DNA from: Pseudomonas sp.
GTDB lineage: Bacteria; Pseudomonadota; Gammaproteobacteria; Pseudomonadales; Pseudomonadaceae
Direction of reading: 5' to 3'
NCBI GenBank assembly: GCA_030603065.1
Contig: JAUVYN010000001.1
Location: 47,964-111,963, forward strand
DNA length: 64,000 nt
Each line of letters starts with the position of its first letter. Position 1 is the stretch's first letter. A program made the translations under genes and the position numbers. This document shows positions 1 through 10,990 of this stretch, in pieces. The notes below the pieces were generated by a model that was not told where the DNA came from, made no database searches, and saw only the letters and a list, made by a program, of their open reading frames with translations.

Positions 1-410
1 CCGACCCCGACTGGACGGCGAACGCCATCGACCTGGCGAACACCGCGCGTGCAGATGTACGCCCGATCGACCCCAGCCGCCACCGCCTGGAGCAGCAGGC
101 TGCTCAACTGAGCCGCCAGGGTTACCGCGTGCATCTGCACCGCGCCTGGACCCAGCCTGCCGGTGCCGACCTTACCGTAGCAGTGGAAGAACCCCCGGTG
201 GACGGTATCGTGCCGGTTCAAGGGCTGGTGACCCTGGCCCAGGATCGTCCTCTGGAGGTGGCGGTGAATTTCTGGCGCAATCACGCCACAGGTGGAGATC
301 AGCGCGTGGTCAGCGAGCAGCTTCAGCAGCGCCGCCGCCTACGGCTGGATGAAACCCACTACCTCGATCACCAGAGCCTGGGCATGCTGGTACGGGTCAG
401 CCGCAACTGA
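1..410 (+). CDS. CsiV family protein, C-terminal part (5' end outside window)
   Basis: An open frame runs in from the left edge and ends with a stop at 408-410, giving about 135 residues. The C-terminus carries the phrase HYLDHQSLGMLVRVSR, which resembles the end of CsiV-family proteins, a periplasmic peptidoglycan-binding family described in Vibrio cholerae. In P. aeruginosa a CsiV-like gene lies between mfd and the methylthioinosine phosphorylase gene, and the next gene here is that phosphorylase, in convergent orientation. The N-terminal signal sequence is outside the window. The family call rests on the C-terminal motif and synteny only. Confidence 0.7.
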   Translation, partial: DPDWTANAIDLANTARADVRPIDPSRHRLEQQAAQLSRQGYRVHLHRAWTQPAGADLTVAVEEPPVDGIVPVQGLVTLAQDRPLEVAVNFWRNHATGGDQRVVSEQLQQRRRLRLDETHYLDHQSLGMLVRVSRN

Positions 411-425
411 CCCGACCTGGCTGTT

Positions 426-2308
<1,883 letters not shown>

Positions 2309-2311
2309 GTG

Positions 2312-3298
2312 TCAGAGCAGCTCCAGTCGGGTGAGCAGGGAGACCGTTTCGCGCCAGGTGGGCGAGGCCTTGTAGTCGATGCCGGGATAAGCACGAGCGA
2401 GCATTCTTCCAAGGTGACCCGGTGCAGTCATGCCCAGCTTTTGGGAATGCATCAGTGCCTCCTCCGCCGCGCCGCGGTCATTGCAGATCAGCAGCATGTC
2501 GCAGCCGGAGGCCAGCGCAGCGTCAACGCGATCCGACATGCCGCCTACCGCATGTGCCCCGGCCATGGTCAGGTCGTCACTGAAAATGACACCGGAGAAG
2601 CCCAGCTCATCGCGCAGGATCTGTTGTAGCCAGCGACGGGAGAACCCTGCGGGAAGACTATCGACTGCCGGATATACCACATGGGCCGGCATGATGCCGT
2701 CAAGTACGGGCGCCAGGGCAGCGAAAGGCACCAGGTCGGTAGAGCGAATGTCGGCCTCGCTACGCTCGTCCACCGGCAGATCGGTGTGCGAATCCGCTTC
2801 AGCCCAGCCGTGCCCGGGAAAATGCTTGCCGGTAGCCGCCATTCCCGCCCGCTGTAGACCTTCGATATAGGCCCCACCCAGGTAGGACACGGTCTGACCA
2901 TCGCCGCCGAGCGAACGATTACCGATCACTTCGCTGCGGCCGTGGTCGAGATCCAGCACCGGAGCGAAGCTGATGTCGATGCCGCAGGCGAGCATCTCGG
3001 TTGCCATGAGCCACGCTGCTCCGCGCGCCGCGTCAGCGGCCTGGGCACCAGCCTTGATTCCGATGTCACGCAACGGCGGCAGACGCAGGACATCCTTGCG
3101 AAGACGTTGAACGCGGCCGCCTTCCTGGTCTATCGCTATCAGCAGGTCGGGCCGCAACGCCCGAATCGAGCGAACCAGCTCGCGTACCTGAGCCGGAGAC
3201 TCGGTATTGCGCGCAAACAGTATCAGTCCGCCCACCTCAGGCTGGCGTAGCAGGTGGCGGTCAGCTGAATCGAGCCAGTGTCCGGCCACATCCACCAT
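2312..3298 (-). CDS. nagZ: Beta-N-acetylhexosaminidase NagZ
   Basis: This cytoplasmic glycosidase of family GH3 removes N-acetylglucosamine from anhydro-muropeptides during cell-wall recycling; in pseudomonads this step influences AmpC induction. The 328-residue protein has the family signature KHFPGHGWAEADSHTDLP starting at residue 158 and the catalytic Asp in FSDDLTM near residue 241. I chose the ATG at 3298 because CAGGGA lies six bases before it and it begins 14 bp after the upstream stop. An open frame extends further upstream but would overlap the transpeptidase gene, and a TTG at 3316 is possible. It follows the L,D-transpeptidase gene, so two wall enzymes are probably cotranscribed. 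Confidence 0.93.
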   Translation of the reverse strand: MVDVAGHWLDSADRHLLRQPEVGGLILFARNTESPAQVRELVRSIRALRPDLLIAIDQEGGRVQRLRKDVLRLPPLRDIGIKAGAQAADAARGAAWLMATEMLACGIDISFAPVLDLDHGRSEVIGNRSLGGDGQTVSYLGGAYIEGLQRAGMAATGKHFPGHGWAEADSHTDLPVDERSEADIRSTDLVPFAALAPVLDGIMPAHVVYPAVDSLPAGFSRRWLQQILRDELGFSGVIFSDDLTMAGAHAVGGMSDRVDAALASGCDMLLICNDRGAAEEALMHSQKLGMTAPGHLGRMLARAYPGIDYKASPTWRETVSLLTRLELL

Positions 3299-3312
3299 CA
3301 ATGATCCCTGTT

Positions 3313-3813
3313 TCAACTTGGTTGATCTCCGTCGGTTATCAGCACCCTGCAACCTGCAGGTGTCAGCTCGAACAACTCGAGCATGTCGGTATTGCGCAGA
3401 CGGACGCAGCCGTGCGAGAGCGGTACCCCCATGGGCTGGTCATCAGCGGTGCCATGAATATAGATATAACGACGCTGCGAGTCGCAGTCGCCGCCGCGAT
3501 TGAAGCCGGGCTGCTCACCGCACAGCCAGAGAATGCGGGTCAGGATCCAGTCCCGATGGGGATACTGCGAGGCCAGCTCGGCGGACCACACTTCGCCGGT
3601 GGGGCGACGACCGATGAAAACCGCGCCCAACGGCTGTCCAGCGCCTATGCGCGCTCGAACCCGATGCGCCCCGCGTGGCGTACAGCCACTGTTGTTGCGC
3701 TCACCTGGCCCATTCAGCGCAGTCGAGACCGGATAGCGGCAGACCAGCTGCCCGTCCCGATAGCCGAACAGCTCCTGGCGGAATAAGGAAATATGGATCT
3801 GATCCAGTTGCAT
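3313..3813 (-). CDS. L,D-transpeptidase (YkuD-fold) family protein
   Basis: This 166-residue protein consists almost entirely of a YkuD domain. The catalytic motif is complete: His120-Gly-Thr, then Ser133-His-Gly-Cys136-Val-Arg-Leu, with Cys136 as nucleophile. Members form or edit 3-3 peptidoglycan cross-links, or anchor proteins to the wall. I see no signal peptide: the N-terminus MQLDQIHISLFRQ is not hydrophobic. Either the protein is exported another way or it acts in the cytoplasm on recycled muropeptides, which would fit its place directly upstream of nagZ. The second idea is inference. It lies 57 bp downstream of psrA. Confidence 0.85.
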   Translation of the reverse strand: MQLDQIHISLFRQELFGYRDGQLVCRYPVSTALNGPGERNNSGCTPRGAHRVRARIGAGQPLGAVFIGRRPTGEVWSAELASQYPHRDWILTRILWLCGEQPGFNRGGDCDSQRRYIYIHGTADDQPMGVPLSHGCVRLRNTDMLELFELTPAGCRVLITDGDQPS

Positions 3814-3870
3814 GCACGACTCCGGGGAAAGTGCACACGATAACGGATCGCGCCCGCGGAGGTAAGCCCG

Positions 3871-4557
3871 TCAGACGGAGACGAGGGCATCCTCAACCGG
3901 CACCGTGGCACCGGCTAACCGAACGCCGTCGGCACGCATGCCAGCGGCCATGAAGGGCACCATCAGCCGCAGCACTTCATCGACACTATGGTGCACCCCG
4001 AATTCCGCCTCGGCGATCGCCCGCAAGGCTTTCAGACTGGACATCGTGAAGGCAGCGCTACCAAGCATGAAGTGCACGCGCCAGAACAGCTCGCTGGGCG
4101 GGAGATCAGGCGCAGCGCGAACCAGCAACGCCATGTAGCGCTGAAAGACCTTGCCATAGACCTCCGCGAGATACTTGCGCAGGTGCCCCTGACTCTGACT
4201 GAAGGCAAGTCCTAGCAAACGCATGAAGGTGGAAAGATCGTTCCCGCTACGTGGCTTTACGGCCAGCACCTGCCGCACCAGAATCTGCAGCAGCTCCTCG
4301 AGCCGCAGGTCGTCGTCCTGACCAGCGTGACGCAACCGCTCCAACTCCTGCTCAAGACTATTCACGAACGGGTCCAGGAAGCGCACGAAAACGGCCTGAA
4401 TCAGTGATTTCTTCGACCCGAAATGATAATTGACGGCGGCAAGATTGACCCCGGCCTTGCTGGTGATCAGACGCAGGGAGGTTTCAGCGAACCCCTTTTC
4501 GGCGAACAGATGCTCTGCGGCGTCGAGGATGCGTTCTACTGTTTCGGATTGTGCCAT
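3871..4557 (-). CDS. psrA: TetR-family transcriptional regulator PsrA
   Basis: This 228-residue TetR regulator has its helix-turn-helix at about residues 25-46 (TSLRLITSKAGVNLAAVNYHFG). The N-terminus MAQSETVERILDAAE is nearly that of P. aeruginosa PsrA. PsrA senses long-chain fatty acids, represses its own gene and the fadBA operon, and promotes rpoS expression. I chose the ATG at 4557; a longer frame from 4599 would begin inside the operator. The promoter has TTGACA at 4610-4615 and TATGTT at 4586-4591 (minus strand, 18-base spacer), and the operator covers the -10 box. That arrangement predicts autorepression. It is divergent from lexA. Confidence 0.95.
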   Translation of the reverse strand: MAQSETVERILDAAEHLFAEKGFAETSLRLITSKAGVNLAAVNYHFGSKKSLIQAVFVRFLDPFVNSLEQELERLRHAGQDDDLRLEELLQILVRQVLAVKPRSGNDLSTFMRLLGLAFSQSQGHLRKYLAEVYGKVFQRYMALLVRAAPDLPPSELFWRVHFMLGSAAFTMSSLKALRAIAEAEFGVHHSVDEVLRLMVPFMAAGMRADGVRLAGATVPVEDALVSV

Positions 4558-4570
4558 GGGGAATACCTGA

Positions 4571-4601
4571 CAAACGGATGTTTGAAACATACGTTTCAAA
4601 C
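4571..4601. promoter_or_regulatory. PsrA operator pair overlapping the psrA -10 box
   Basis: Two sites match the published PsrA pattern G/C-AAAC-N2-4-GTTT-G/C. The first is CAAACGGATGTTTG at 4571-4584. The second is GAAACATACGTTTC at 4584-4597, sharing one base with the first. The second is embedded in a longer perfect inverted repeat at 4580-4601 whose arms are GTTTGAAAC-type. The psrA -10 element (4586-4591, minus strand) lies inside the second site, which suits repression. Confidence 0.85.
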
Positions 4602-4615
4602 GATCGAACTGTCAA
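4586..4615 (-). promoter_or_regulatory. psrA sigma70 promoter
   Basis: On the minus strand the -35 box is TTGACA (4610-4615) and the -10 box is TATGTT (4586-4591), with an 18-base spacer. The -35 is a perfect consensus match. Transcription would start near 4579, about 20 bases before the psrA ATG. Confidence 0.7.
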
Positions 4616-4718
4616 GCGACATATAAGAACAGATGGCGCCCATCACTGATATTAATATAGAGCGCTCATTTCCCTCCAATTCTCTGGAAGAAACAGAAGT
4701 CTTGCCCTCAGGCGCTAA

Positions 4719-4734
4719 CTGTATATAATCACAG
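4719..4734. promoter_or_regulatory. LexA box 1 (SOS box) before lexA
   Basis: CTGTATATAATCACAG is a perfect CTGT-N8-ACAG gammaproteobacterial LexA site. It lies 30 bases before the lexA start and three bases from the second box. Confidence 0.93.
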
Positions 4735-4737
4735 TTA

Positions 4738-4753
4738 CTGTATATAAAAACAG
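4738..4753. promoter_or_regulatory. LexA box 2 (SOS box) before lexA
   Basis: CTGTATATAAAAACAG is a second perfect CTGT-N8-ACAG site. The centres of the two boxes are 19 bases apart, so two LexA dimers could sit side by side. This predicts tight autorepression and shared SOS control of lexA and sulA. Confidence 0.93.
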
Positions 4754-4763
4754 GCGTATCAGG

Positions 4764-5372
4764 ATGCAGAAACTTACCGCAAGGCAGCAGCAGATTCTGG
4801 CGTTCATCAAGGAATATATGGACGCCAATGGCTACCCGCCGACCCGAGTCGACATCGCCCGGGTGCTCGGTTTCAAGTCGCCCAATGCGGCAGAAGACCA
4901 TCTGCGCGCCCTGGCCCGCAAGGGAGCGATCGAAATGATCCCCGGCGCCTCACGGGGGATTCGTCTGCCGGATGCGGTCACCGAGACCGAAGAGGACCGC
5001 TTGCCAGTGATTGGACAGGTCGCCGCCGGTGCACCGATTCTCGCACTGGAAAATATTGAAGACCACTGCCGCATCGCTCCGGACTTCTTCCGACCCCGGG
5101 CGGACTACCTGCTCCGCGTCAAAGGCATGAGCATGAAGGATGTGGGAATTCTCGACGGTGACCTGCTGGCGGTGCACCGGACCAGTGAAGCACGCAATGG
5201 CCAGATCGTCGTTGCGAGGGTCGGCGAAGAGGTAACTGTAAAACGCTTCGTTAAACAGGGCCGCAAGGTCTCCCTGATAGCCGAAAACCCCGAGTTCGCC
5301 CCCATTGAGGTCGACCTGTCCGAACAGGAACTCACCATCGAAGGATTGAGCGTTGGCGTAATACGCCGCTAG
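4764..5372 (+). CDS. lexA: SOS repressor LexA
   Basis: This 202-residue LexA protein represses SOS genes until RecA filaments trigger its self-cleavage. The N-terminal winged helix carries a recognition helix near residues 28-41, [14 protein letters not shown]. The cleavage bond is Ala88-Gly89, and the Ser-Lys dyad is Ser123 and Lys160; the length matches E. coli LexA. Two LexA boxes lie directly upstream. sulA begins 9 bp after the stop, forming the lexA-sulA operon typical of pseudomonads. Confidence 0.98.
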   Translation: MQKLTARQQQILAFIKEYMDANGYPPTRVDIARVLGFKSPNAAEDHLRALARKGAIEMIPGASRGIRLPDAVTETEEDRLPVIGQVAAGAPILALENIEDHCRIAPDFFRPRADYLLRVKGMSMKDVGILDGDLLAVHRTSEARNGQIVVARVGEEVTVKRFVKQGRKVSLIAENPEFAPIEVDLSEQELTIEGLSVGVIRR

Positions 5373-5381
5373 GAGCTGATC

Positions 5382-5879
5382 ATGCAGTATGCTCGTGAAC
5401 CGCGCCCGGCCCAGTTGGAACTGGTGCATCACAACCAGTCCCTGATGCATTCGAACAAGGCGCTCACCGCCCCTGTCCCGGAATTCAACTGCGAAGCGGA
5501 TGATGCCGAGTTCGGCTATAGCGAAATCTGTCTGAACGGTGCGCCGCGCCAGTGCCTTAAATGGCTGGCGCCGGTACTTCGAGACCTGAGCCAGGCCGAA
5601 GCACCGGGCTGGCTGACCCTGCTCGACCCGCCCGAGCAGGTCAGTCATGCCTGGCTACGCCAGGCCGGCCTTGATCCATGGAGAATTCTGATCGTGCGCC
5701 CGAACCGGGGAATGGACCGCTTGGCACTCTGCTGCGAGATACTGCGCCTCGGTTACAGCCACACCGTCGTCAGCTGGTTGTCGGGCAGCACGCGTGAAGT
5801 GAAATCCCTCGATGCAGCAGCGCGCTCAGGCAATAGTCGCTGTCTCAATGTGCGCCTCGATGTATCTCGGGCCGCCTGA
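5382..5879 (+). CDS. sulA: SOS cell-division inhibitor SulA
   Basis: This 165-residue SulA/SfiA-family protein binds FtsZ and blocks septation during DNA damage. The recognisable parts are the PGWLTLLDPP segment near residues 75-84 and the C-terminal half WRILIVRPNRGMDRLALCCE with an amphipathic helix. It follows lexA with a 9-bp gap and a GGAG ribosome-binding site, so the upstream LexA boxes control both genes. Pseudomonad SulA proteins have a longer N-terminus than the E. coli protein, as here. Confidence 0.9.
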   Translation: MQYAREPRPAQLELVHHNQSLMHSNKALTAPVPEFNCEADDAEFGYSEICLNGAPRQCLKWLAPVLRDLSQAEAPGWLTLLDPPEQVSHAWLRQAGLDPWRILIVRPNRGMDRLALCCEILRLGYSHTVVSWLSGSTREVKSLDAAARSGNSRCLNVRLDVSRAA

Positions 5880-5959
5880 ACACAAAATTCCCATTCGAGC
5901 CGGTGCTCGACCATCGCGGCAGACCAAGGGCTCGACAGGCTGCACTCGGACCAGGCCTG

Positions 5960-6193
5960 TCAATGCAGCACGCGGTCCTCGGGGACAGGTTCTTCGTCAT
6001 CCATGACCTGACCGGCGACCTGCATGCCGGCAGTGATCATCGCCTTGGCAACCTCGAGGTACTGGCCCTGCAGAAAGTCGCGTGCGTCGTCGGAAAACTC
6101 GATGACCAGCAGCGGCTCACCATCATCATCGGAACGACGGAGGGCCACCCTGCCATCATCCAGTTCGACGATTTCTAGAAAAGGTGAAGGCAT
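5960..6193 (-). CDS. Small acidic conserved protein of unknown function
   Basis: This is a 77-residue acidic protein (MPSPFLEIVELDDG...) with no signal peptide or membrane segment. I chose the ATG at 6193 because AGGAG sits eight bases before it; the frame stays open upstream to 6478 but overlaps the next gene. Its order after the DUF6586 gene and topA matches the corresponding P. aeruginosa region (PA3009 position, from memory). The sequence alternates beta-strand-like and acidic stretches, including the strand-forming LLVIEFSDDARDFLQ. I do not recognise a function. Confidence 0.8.
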   Translation of the reverse strand: MPSPFLEIVELDDGRVALRRSDDDGEPLLVIEFSDDARDFLQGQYLEVAKAMITAGMQVAGQVMDDEEPVPEDRVLH

Positions 6194-6251
6194 CTGGTTT
6201 CTCCTGTCTGACAAGGTGGCATTGTACCACAGCGCCGCCCCAGCTGGCGGG

Positions 6252-6761
6252 TTACCACTCAACCATACCCTCACGGTAGCAGGCCAGTCGCTCCTGAAGA
6301 GCAACGAGCGCGTGTTCCGCCTCCTTCCGCCCCCATGGCAAGGCCGACGCGCTACCACTGGTGAATATAAGGTCTTCTTCCGCGGGCTTGCTTTCGGTTG
6401 GTTTGGGCGGTGCCTGCAATTCATCCCAGGCTGAAAGCAGTTCAGCCAGCCAGGTACCGGGCATGCTGGCCAGCTCATGCAGCTCCGCCAGTTCCGGGCC
6501 CGGGAAACGCTTGATCAGTTCAGCATCCAGGCCGGCTTCGACATTGCGCACCTCGACAGCCGGCCAGCGATAGCGATCGGCGACCTCGTGTATCAGAGCC
6601 AGAACGCCGCGATAAAGGTGAAACAGGGCATTGGAGCGATGATAGCGCGCCTGAGTTACCGCATCGAGCGCTGAAGAGGACTCGGCTTCGCGCCAGGAAT
6701 CGATGGCCCTGCGCGCGAAATGCACCGCCTGATTGGTCCGTGTATACACTTCATTGGCCAT
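6252..6761 (-). CDS. DUF6586 family protein
   Basis: This is a 169-residue, mostly helical soluble protein (MANEVYTRTNQAVHFARRAI...) with no membrane segment. It resembles the DUF6586 proteins found beside topA in Pseudomonas. A strong AGGAGG site precedes the ATG, and only 11 bp separate it from the topA stop, so it is translated from the topA message. The C-terminal third is Pro/Ser-rich before a last helix. The function is unknown. Confidence 0.8.
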   Translation of the reverse strand: MANEVYTRTNQAVHFARRAIDSWREAESSSALDAVTQARYHRSNALFHLYRGVLALIHEVADRYRWPAVEVRNVEAGLDAELIKRFPGPELAELHELASMPGTWLAELLSAWDELQAPPKPTESKPAEEDLIFTSGSASALPWGRKEAEHALVALQERLACYREGMVEW

Positions 6762-6772
6762 CGCCTGCCCTC

Positions 6773-9397
6773 CTACTTCTTCTTCGCCTTGGTGCGACCG
6801 TCATCGACCGTCCACTTGCGGCCATCGTGGAAAGCACGCCATCCGGTAGGCTTGCCTTCCACTTCACTTTGCACATATTGCTCCTTTGTCTTTCGGCTGT
6901 AACGCACAACTGTCGGGATGCCATCCGGATCGGCGACCGGGGCATCAAGCAGGAAATGATATTTGGGGTCGATCTCACTGCCATGGGGCAGCAGCTCACT
7001 CACCAGAGGCGCCCGGGTTTCCCGGTTCTTCGGAAACTGGCTCGCTGCAAGGAACAGTCCGGATGCCCCGTCACGCAGGACATAGACGTCCTCGACCTTC
7101 TCACAGCGCAACTCTGGCATCGGGACCGGATCCATCTTCGGCGGGGCAGCTTCACCGTTACGCAGCAACTTGCGGGTGTTCTTGCAGGCACTGTTGGTGC
7201 AGCCGAAATATTTGCCGAAGCGACCGGTCTTGAGCTGCATCTCGCTACCGCACTTGTCGCATTCGATGACCGGACCGTCATAGCCTTTGATCTTGAACTG
7301 GCCTTCCTCGATCTCGAAACCGCTGCAGTCGGGATTATTACCACAGACGTGCAGCTTGCGATGCTCGTCGACAAGATAACTGTCCATCGCGGTACCGCAG
7401 AGTTTGCAGCGATGCCGGGCCCGCAAAACGCGTGATTCGCCCTCATCATCGTCCGCAGCCACCTCGTTGCCCGGCACCAGGTTGATGGTCGCCTTGCACC
7501 GCTCCTTGGGCGGTAGTGCATAGCCGGAACACCCCAGGAAAACCCCCGTGGACGCGGTACGAATCATCATCGGGCGGCCGCACTCGTGGCAGGCAATATC
7601 GGTCAGCGTCGGCGTGTTGGCGCGCATGCCCTTGCCATCGCCACTGGCTTCTGCCGCGGCGAGCTTGCGACTGAAATCCGCGTAAAAATCGTCGAGCACC
7701 TTCTTCCAGACCACATCGCCCTGCGCGACCTCGTCGAGGGACTCTTCCATCTTCGCAGTGAAACTGTAGTCCATCAGATTGGGGAAGCTTTCGCTCAATC
7801 GCTCGGTCACGATATCCCCCATCTTCTCCGCATAGAAGCGCCGGTTGTTCAGCTCAACGTAGCCCCGTTCCTGGATGGTGGAGATGATCGACGCATAGGT
7901 CGACGGGCGGCCGATTCCGCGCTTCTCCAGTTCCTTGACGAGACTGGCTTCGGAATAGCGAGCCGGCGGCTTGGTGAAATGCTGTTTGGGATCGAGCTTG
8001 CCGAGTTTCAGCCCATCGCTCACCTGCATTTCGGGAAGGATTTCATCGTCCCCGCCTTTCCCCTGCGGCGGCATGACGCGGGTGTAGCCGTCGAATTTCA
8101 GAATACGCCCTTTGGCGCGCAACTCGAAGTCACCCGCCTGCACGGTCACACTGGTCGAAAGGTACTGGGCTGGCGGCATCTGGCACGCCACGAACTGACG
8201 CCAAATCAGCTCGTAGAGCCGCTCGGCGTCGCGCTCCATGCCCGAGAGGTCTTCGGTGCGCAGCTTGACGTCGGAAGGGCGAATCGCCTCGTGGGCCTCC
8301 TGGGCGCCCTCCTTGCTGCTATACAGATTCGGCTTTTCCGGAAGGTACTTGTCGCCGAATGTCTTCTTTATATAGGACCGCGCCATTTCCAGCGAGTCCG
8401 CGGACAGATTGGTGGAATCGGTCCGCATGTAGGTGATGTAGCCAGCTTCGTAAAGCCGCTGCGCCATCATCATGGTCTTCTTCACGCTGAAACCGAGCCG
8501 GGTGCTGGCGGCCTGCTGCAGGGTGGAGGTAATGAAAGGTGCACTTGGACGCGTACTGGTCGGCTTGTCCTCGCGCTTGGCCACCTGGTAACCGGCCGCC
8601 TTGAGCTTGGCCAGCGCAGCGTCGGTTTGCTCCTTGTTCAGGGGGCGAAAAGCTTCACCCTTCTCCCGCACGACCTCGAAGCGCACTGCATCGCCTTTCG
8701 GCGTGTTGAGTAGCGCATGGACCTCCCAGAATTCTTCCGGGACGAACGCTCGGATCTCACGCTCGCGATCGACGATCAGCTTTACCGCGACAGACTGAAC
8801 GCGGCCGGCCGACAGGCCCCTGGCAATCTTTTGCCAAAGTAGAGGCGAAACCATATATCCCACGACGCGATCCAGAAAGCGCCGCGCCTGCTGCGCGTTG
8901 ACACGATTGAGATCGAGTTCGCCCGGTCGGGAAAAGGCTTCCTGGATGGCCTTCTTGGTGATCTCGTTGAAAACCACGCGTTTGTAGCGGCTTTCATCTC
9001 CGCCGATCGATTCGCGCAGGTGCCAGGCAATCGCCTCCCCTTCACGGTCCAAGTCCGTTGCGAGATAGATAGTATCGGCGTCCTTCGCCAGGCGACGCAG
9101 CTCCTCGATGACCTTTTCCTTGCCCGGCAGAATCTCGTAGTGAGCCTTCCAGCCGTTTTCCGGATCCACGCCCATTCGTTTCACCAGTTGAATGCGCGCC
9201 TTGGCCTGCTTGTCCAGTTCAGGGGCGGAGGCGGCCTTCTTGCCACCCTTGGGCTTGCTCTCGGTCTTGCTACTGCCGCTGGTGGGCAGATCACGGATGT
9301 GTCCGATGCTCGACTTCACGACAAAGTCGTTGCCAAGGTACTTGTTGATCGTCTTGGCTTTGGCCGGAGACTCCACAATGACCAGTGCTTTTCCCAT
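6773..9397 (-). CDS. topA: DNA topoisomerase I
   Basis: This 874-residue type IA topoisomerase relaxes negative supercoils. The Toprim domain at the N-terminus has Glu9 and the acidic triad Asp115-x-Asp117-x-Glu119. The active-site tyrosine is Tyr323, in YITYMRTDS. Three zinc-ribbon modules of CxxC type lie between about residues 600 and 740 (CHECG, CKLCG and CDKCG), followed by a basic tail ending KAKKK. The length is usual for Pseudomonas TopA. It is followed closely by the DUF6586 gene and the small 77-residue protein. Confidence 0.97.
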   Translation of the reverse strand: MGKALVIVESPAKAKTINKYLGNDFVVKSSIGHIRDLPTSGSSKTESKPKGGKKAASAPELDKQAKARIQLVKRMGVDPENGWKAHYEILPGKEKVIEELRRLAKDADTIYLATDLDREGEAIAWHLRESIGGDESRYKRVVFNEITKKAIQEAFSRPGELDLNRVNAQQARRFLDRVVGYMVSPLLWQKIARGLSAGRVQSVAVKLIVDREREIRAFVPEEFWEVHALLNTPKGDAVRFEVVREKGEAFRPLNKEQTDAALAKLKAAGYQVAKREDKPTSTRPSAPFITSTLQQAASTRLGFSVKKTMMMAQRLYEAGYITYMRTDSTNLSADSLEMARSYIKKTFGDKYLPEKPNLYSSKEGAQEAHEAIRPSDVKLRTEDLSGMERDAERLYELIWRQFVACQMPPAQYLSTSVTVQAGDFELRAKGRILKFDGYTRVMPPQGKGGDDEILPEMQVSDGLKLGKLDPKQHFTKPPARYSEASLVKELEKRGIGRPSTYASIISTIQERGYVELNNRRFYAEKMGDIVTERLSESFPNLMDYSFTAKMEESLDEVAQGDVVWKKVLDDFYADFSRKLAAAEASGDGKGMRANTPTLTDIACHECGRPMMIRTASTGVFLGCSGYALPPKERCKATINLVPGNEVAADDDEGESRVLRARHRCKLCGTAMDSYLVDEHRKLHVCGNNPDCSGFEIEEGQFKIKGYDGPVIECDKCGSEMQLKTGRFGKYFGCTNSACKNTRKLLRNGEAAPPKMDPVPMPELRCEKVEDVYVLRDGASGLFLAASQFPKNRETRAPLVSELLPHGSEIDPKYHFLLDAPVADPDGIPTVVRYSRKTKEQYVQSEVEGKPTGWRAFHDGRKWTVDDGRTKAKKK

Positions 9398-9500
9398 GGA
9401 TAACTATTTTCCTAGCTCAATCGAATCTGGATTTGCCCGACCCGGGCAAGACTATCCGCTGCCAACCACGTCGTGCGTGGAGAGGCCAGAGCGCCAGAGC

Positions 9501-9719
9501 CTACACGTCTTCGCCGACAAAGGTAAAGCGTGGATATGATTCGCCATCACGCGTCACCTGCTCGATAAACATCGCCAGCGGCCGCACCCAAAGGCTGTAA
9601 TCACCATAAAGCGTGCGGTAAACGACGAGCTCTTCTCCGTTCTCGGAATGGCGCGCCACTCCGATAACCTCATAGTCCTTTCCTTTATAGTGCCGATACC
9701 GACCCGGACGCAGCGTCAT
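9501..9719 (-). CDS. DUF1653 domain protein
   Basis: This 72-residue protein is a complete DUF1653 domain. It opens with the family pattern GRYRHYKGKDYEVIGVARHSE and closes with PRFTFVGED. The function is unknown; the family is widespread and usually a single small domain. AGGAGG lies seven bases before the ATG. It sits between topA and the fadBA terminator, a position it also has in P. aeruginosa. Confidence 0.9.
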   Translation of the reverse strand: MTLRPGRYRHYKGKDYEVIGVARHSENGEELVVYRTLYGDYSLWVRPLAMFIEQVTRDGESYPRFTFVGEDV

Positions 9720-9740
9720 GAACTGACCTCCTGATAATGA

Positions 9741-9766
9741 AAAACCGGGGCATCAAGCCCCGGTTT
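9741..9766 (-). terminator. Rho-independent terminator after fadBA
   Basis: Arms AAACCGGGGC (9742-9751) and GCCCCGGTTT (9757-9766) form a 10-bp stem with a five-base loop. Read on the minus strand it ends in a run of T residues, 18 bp after the fadA stop. Confidence 0.85.
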
Positions 9767-9784
9767 CTGGTACCGCTTCGAAAC

Positions 9785-10990
<1,206 letters not shown>

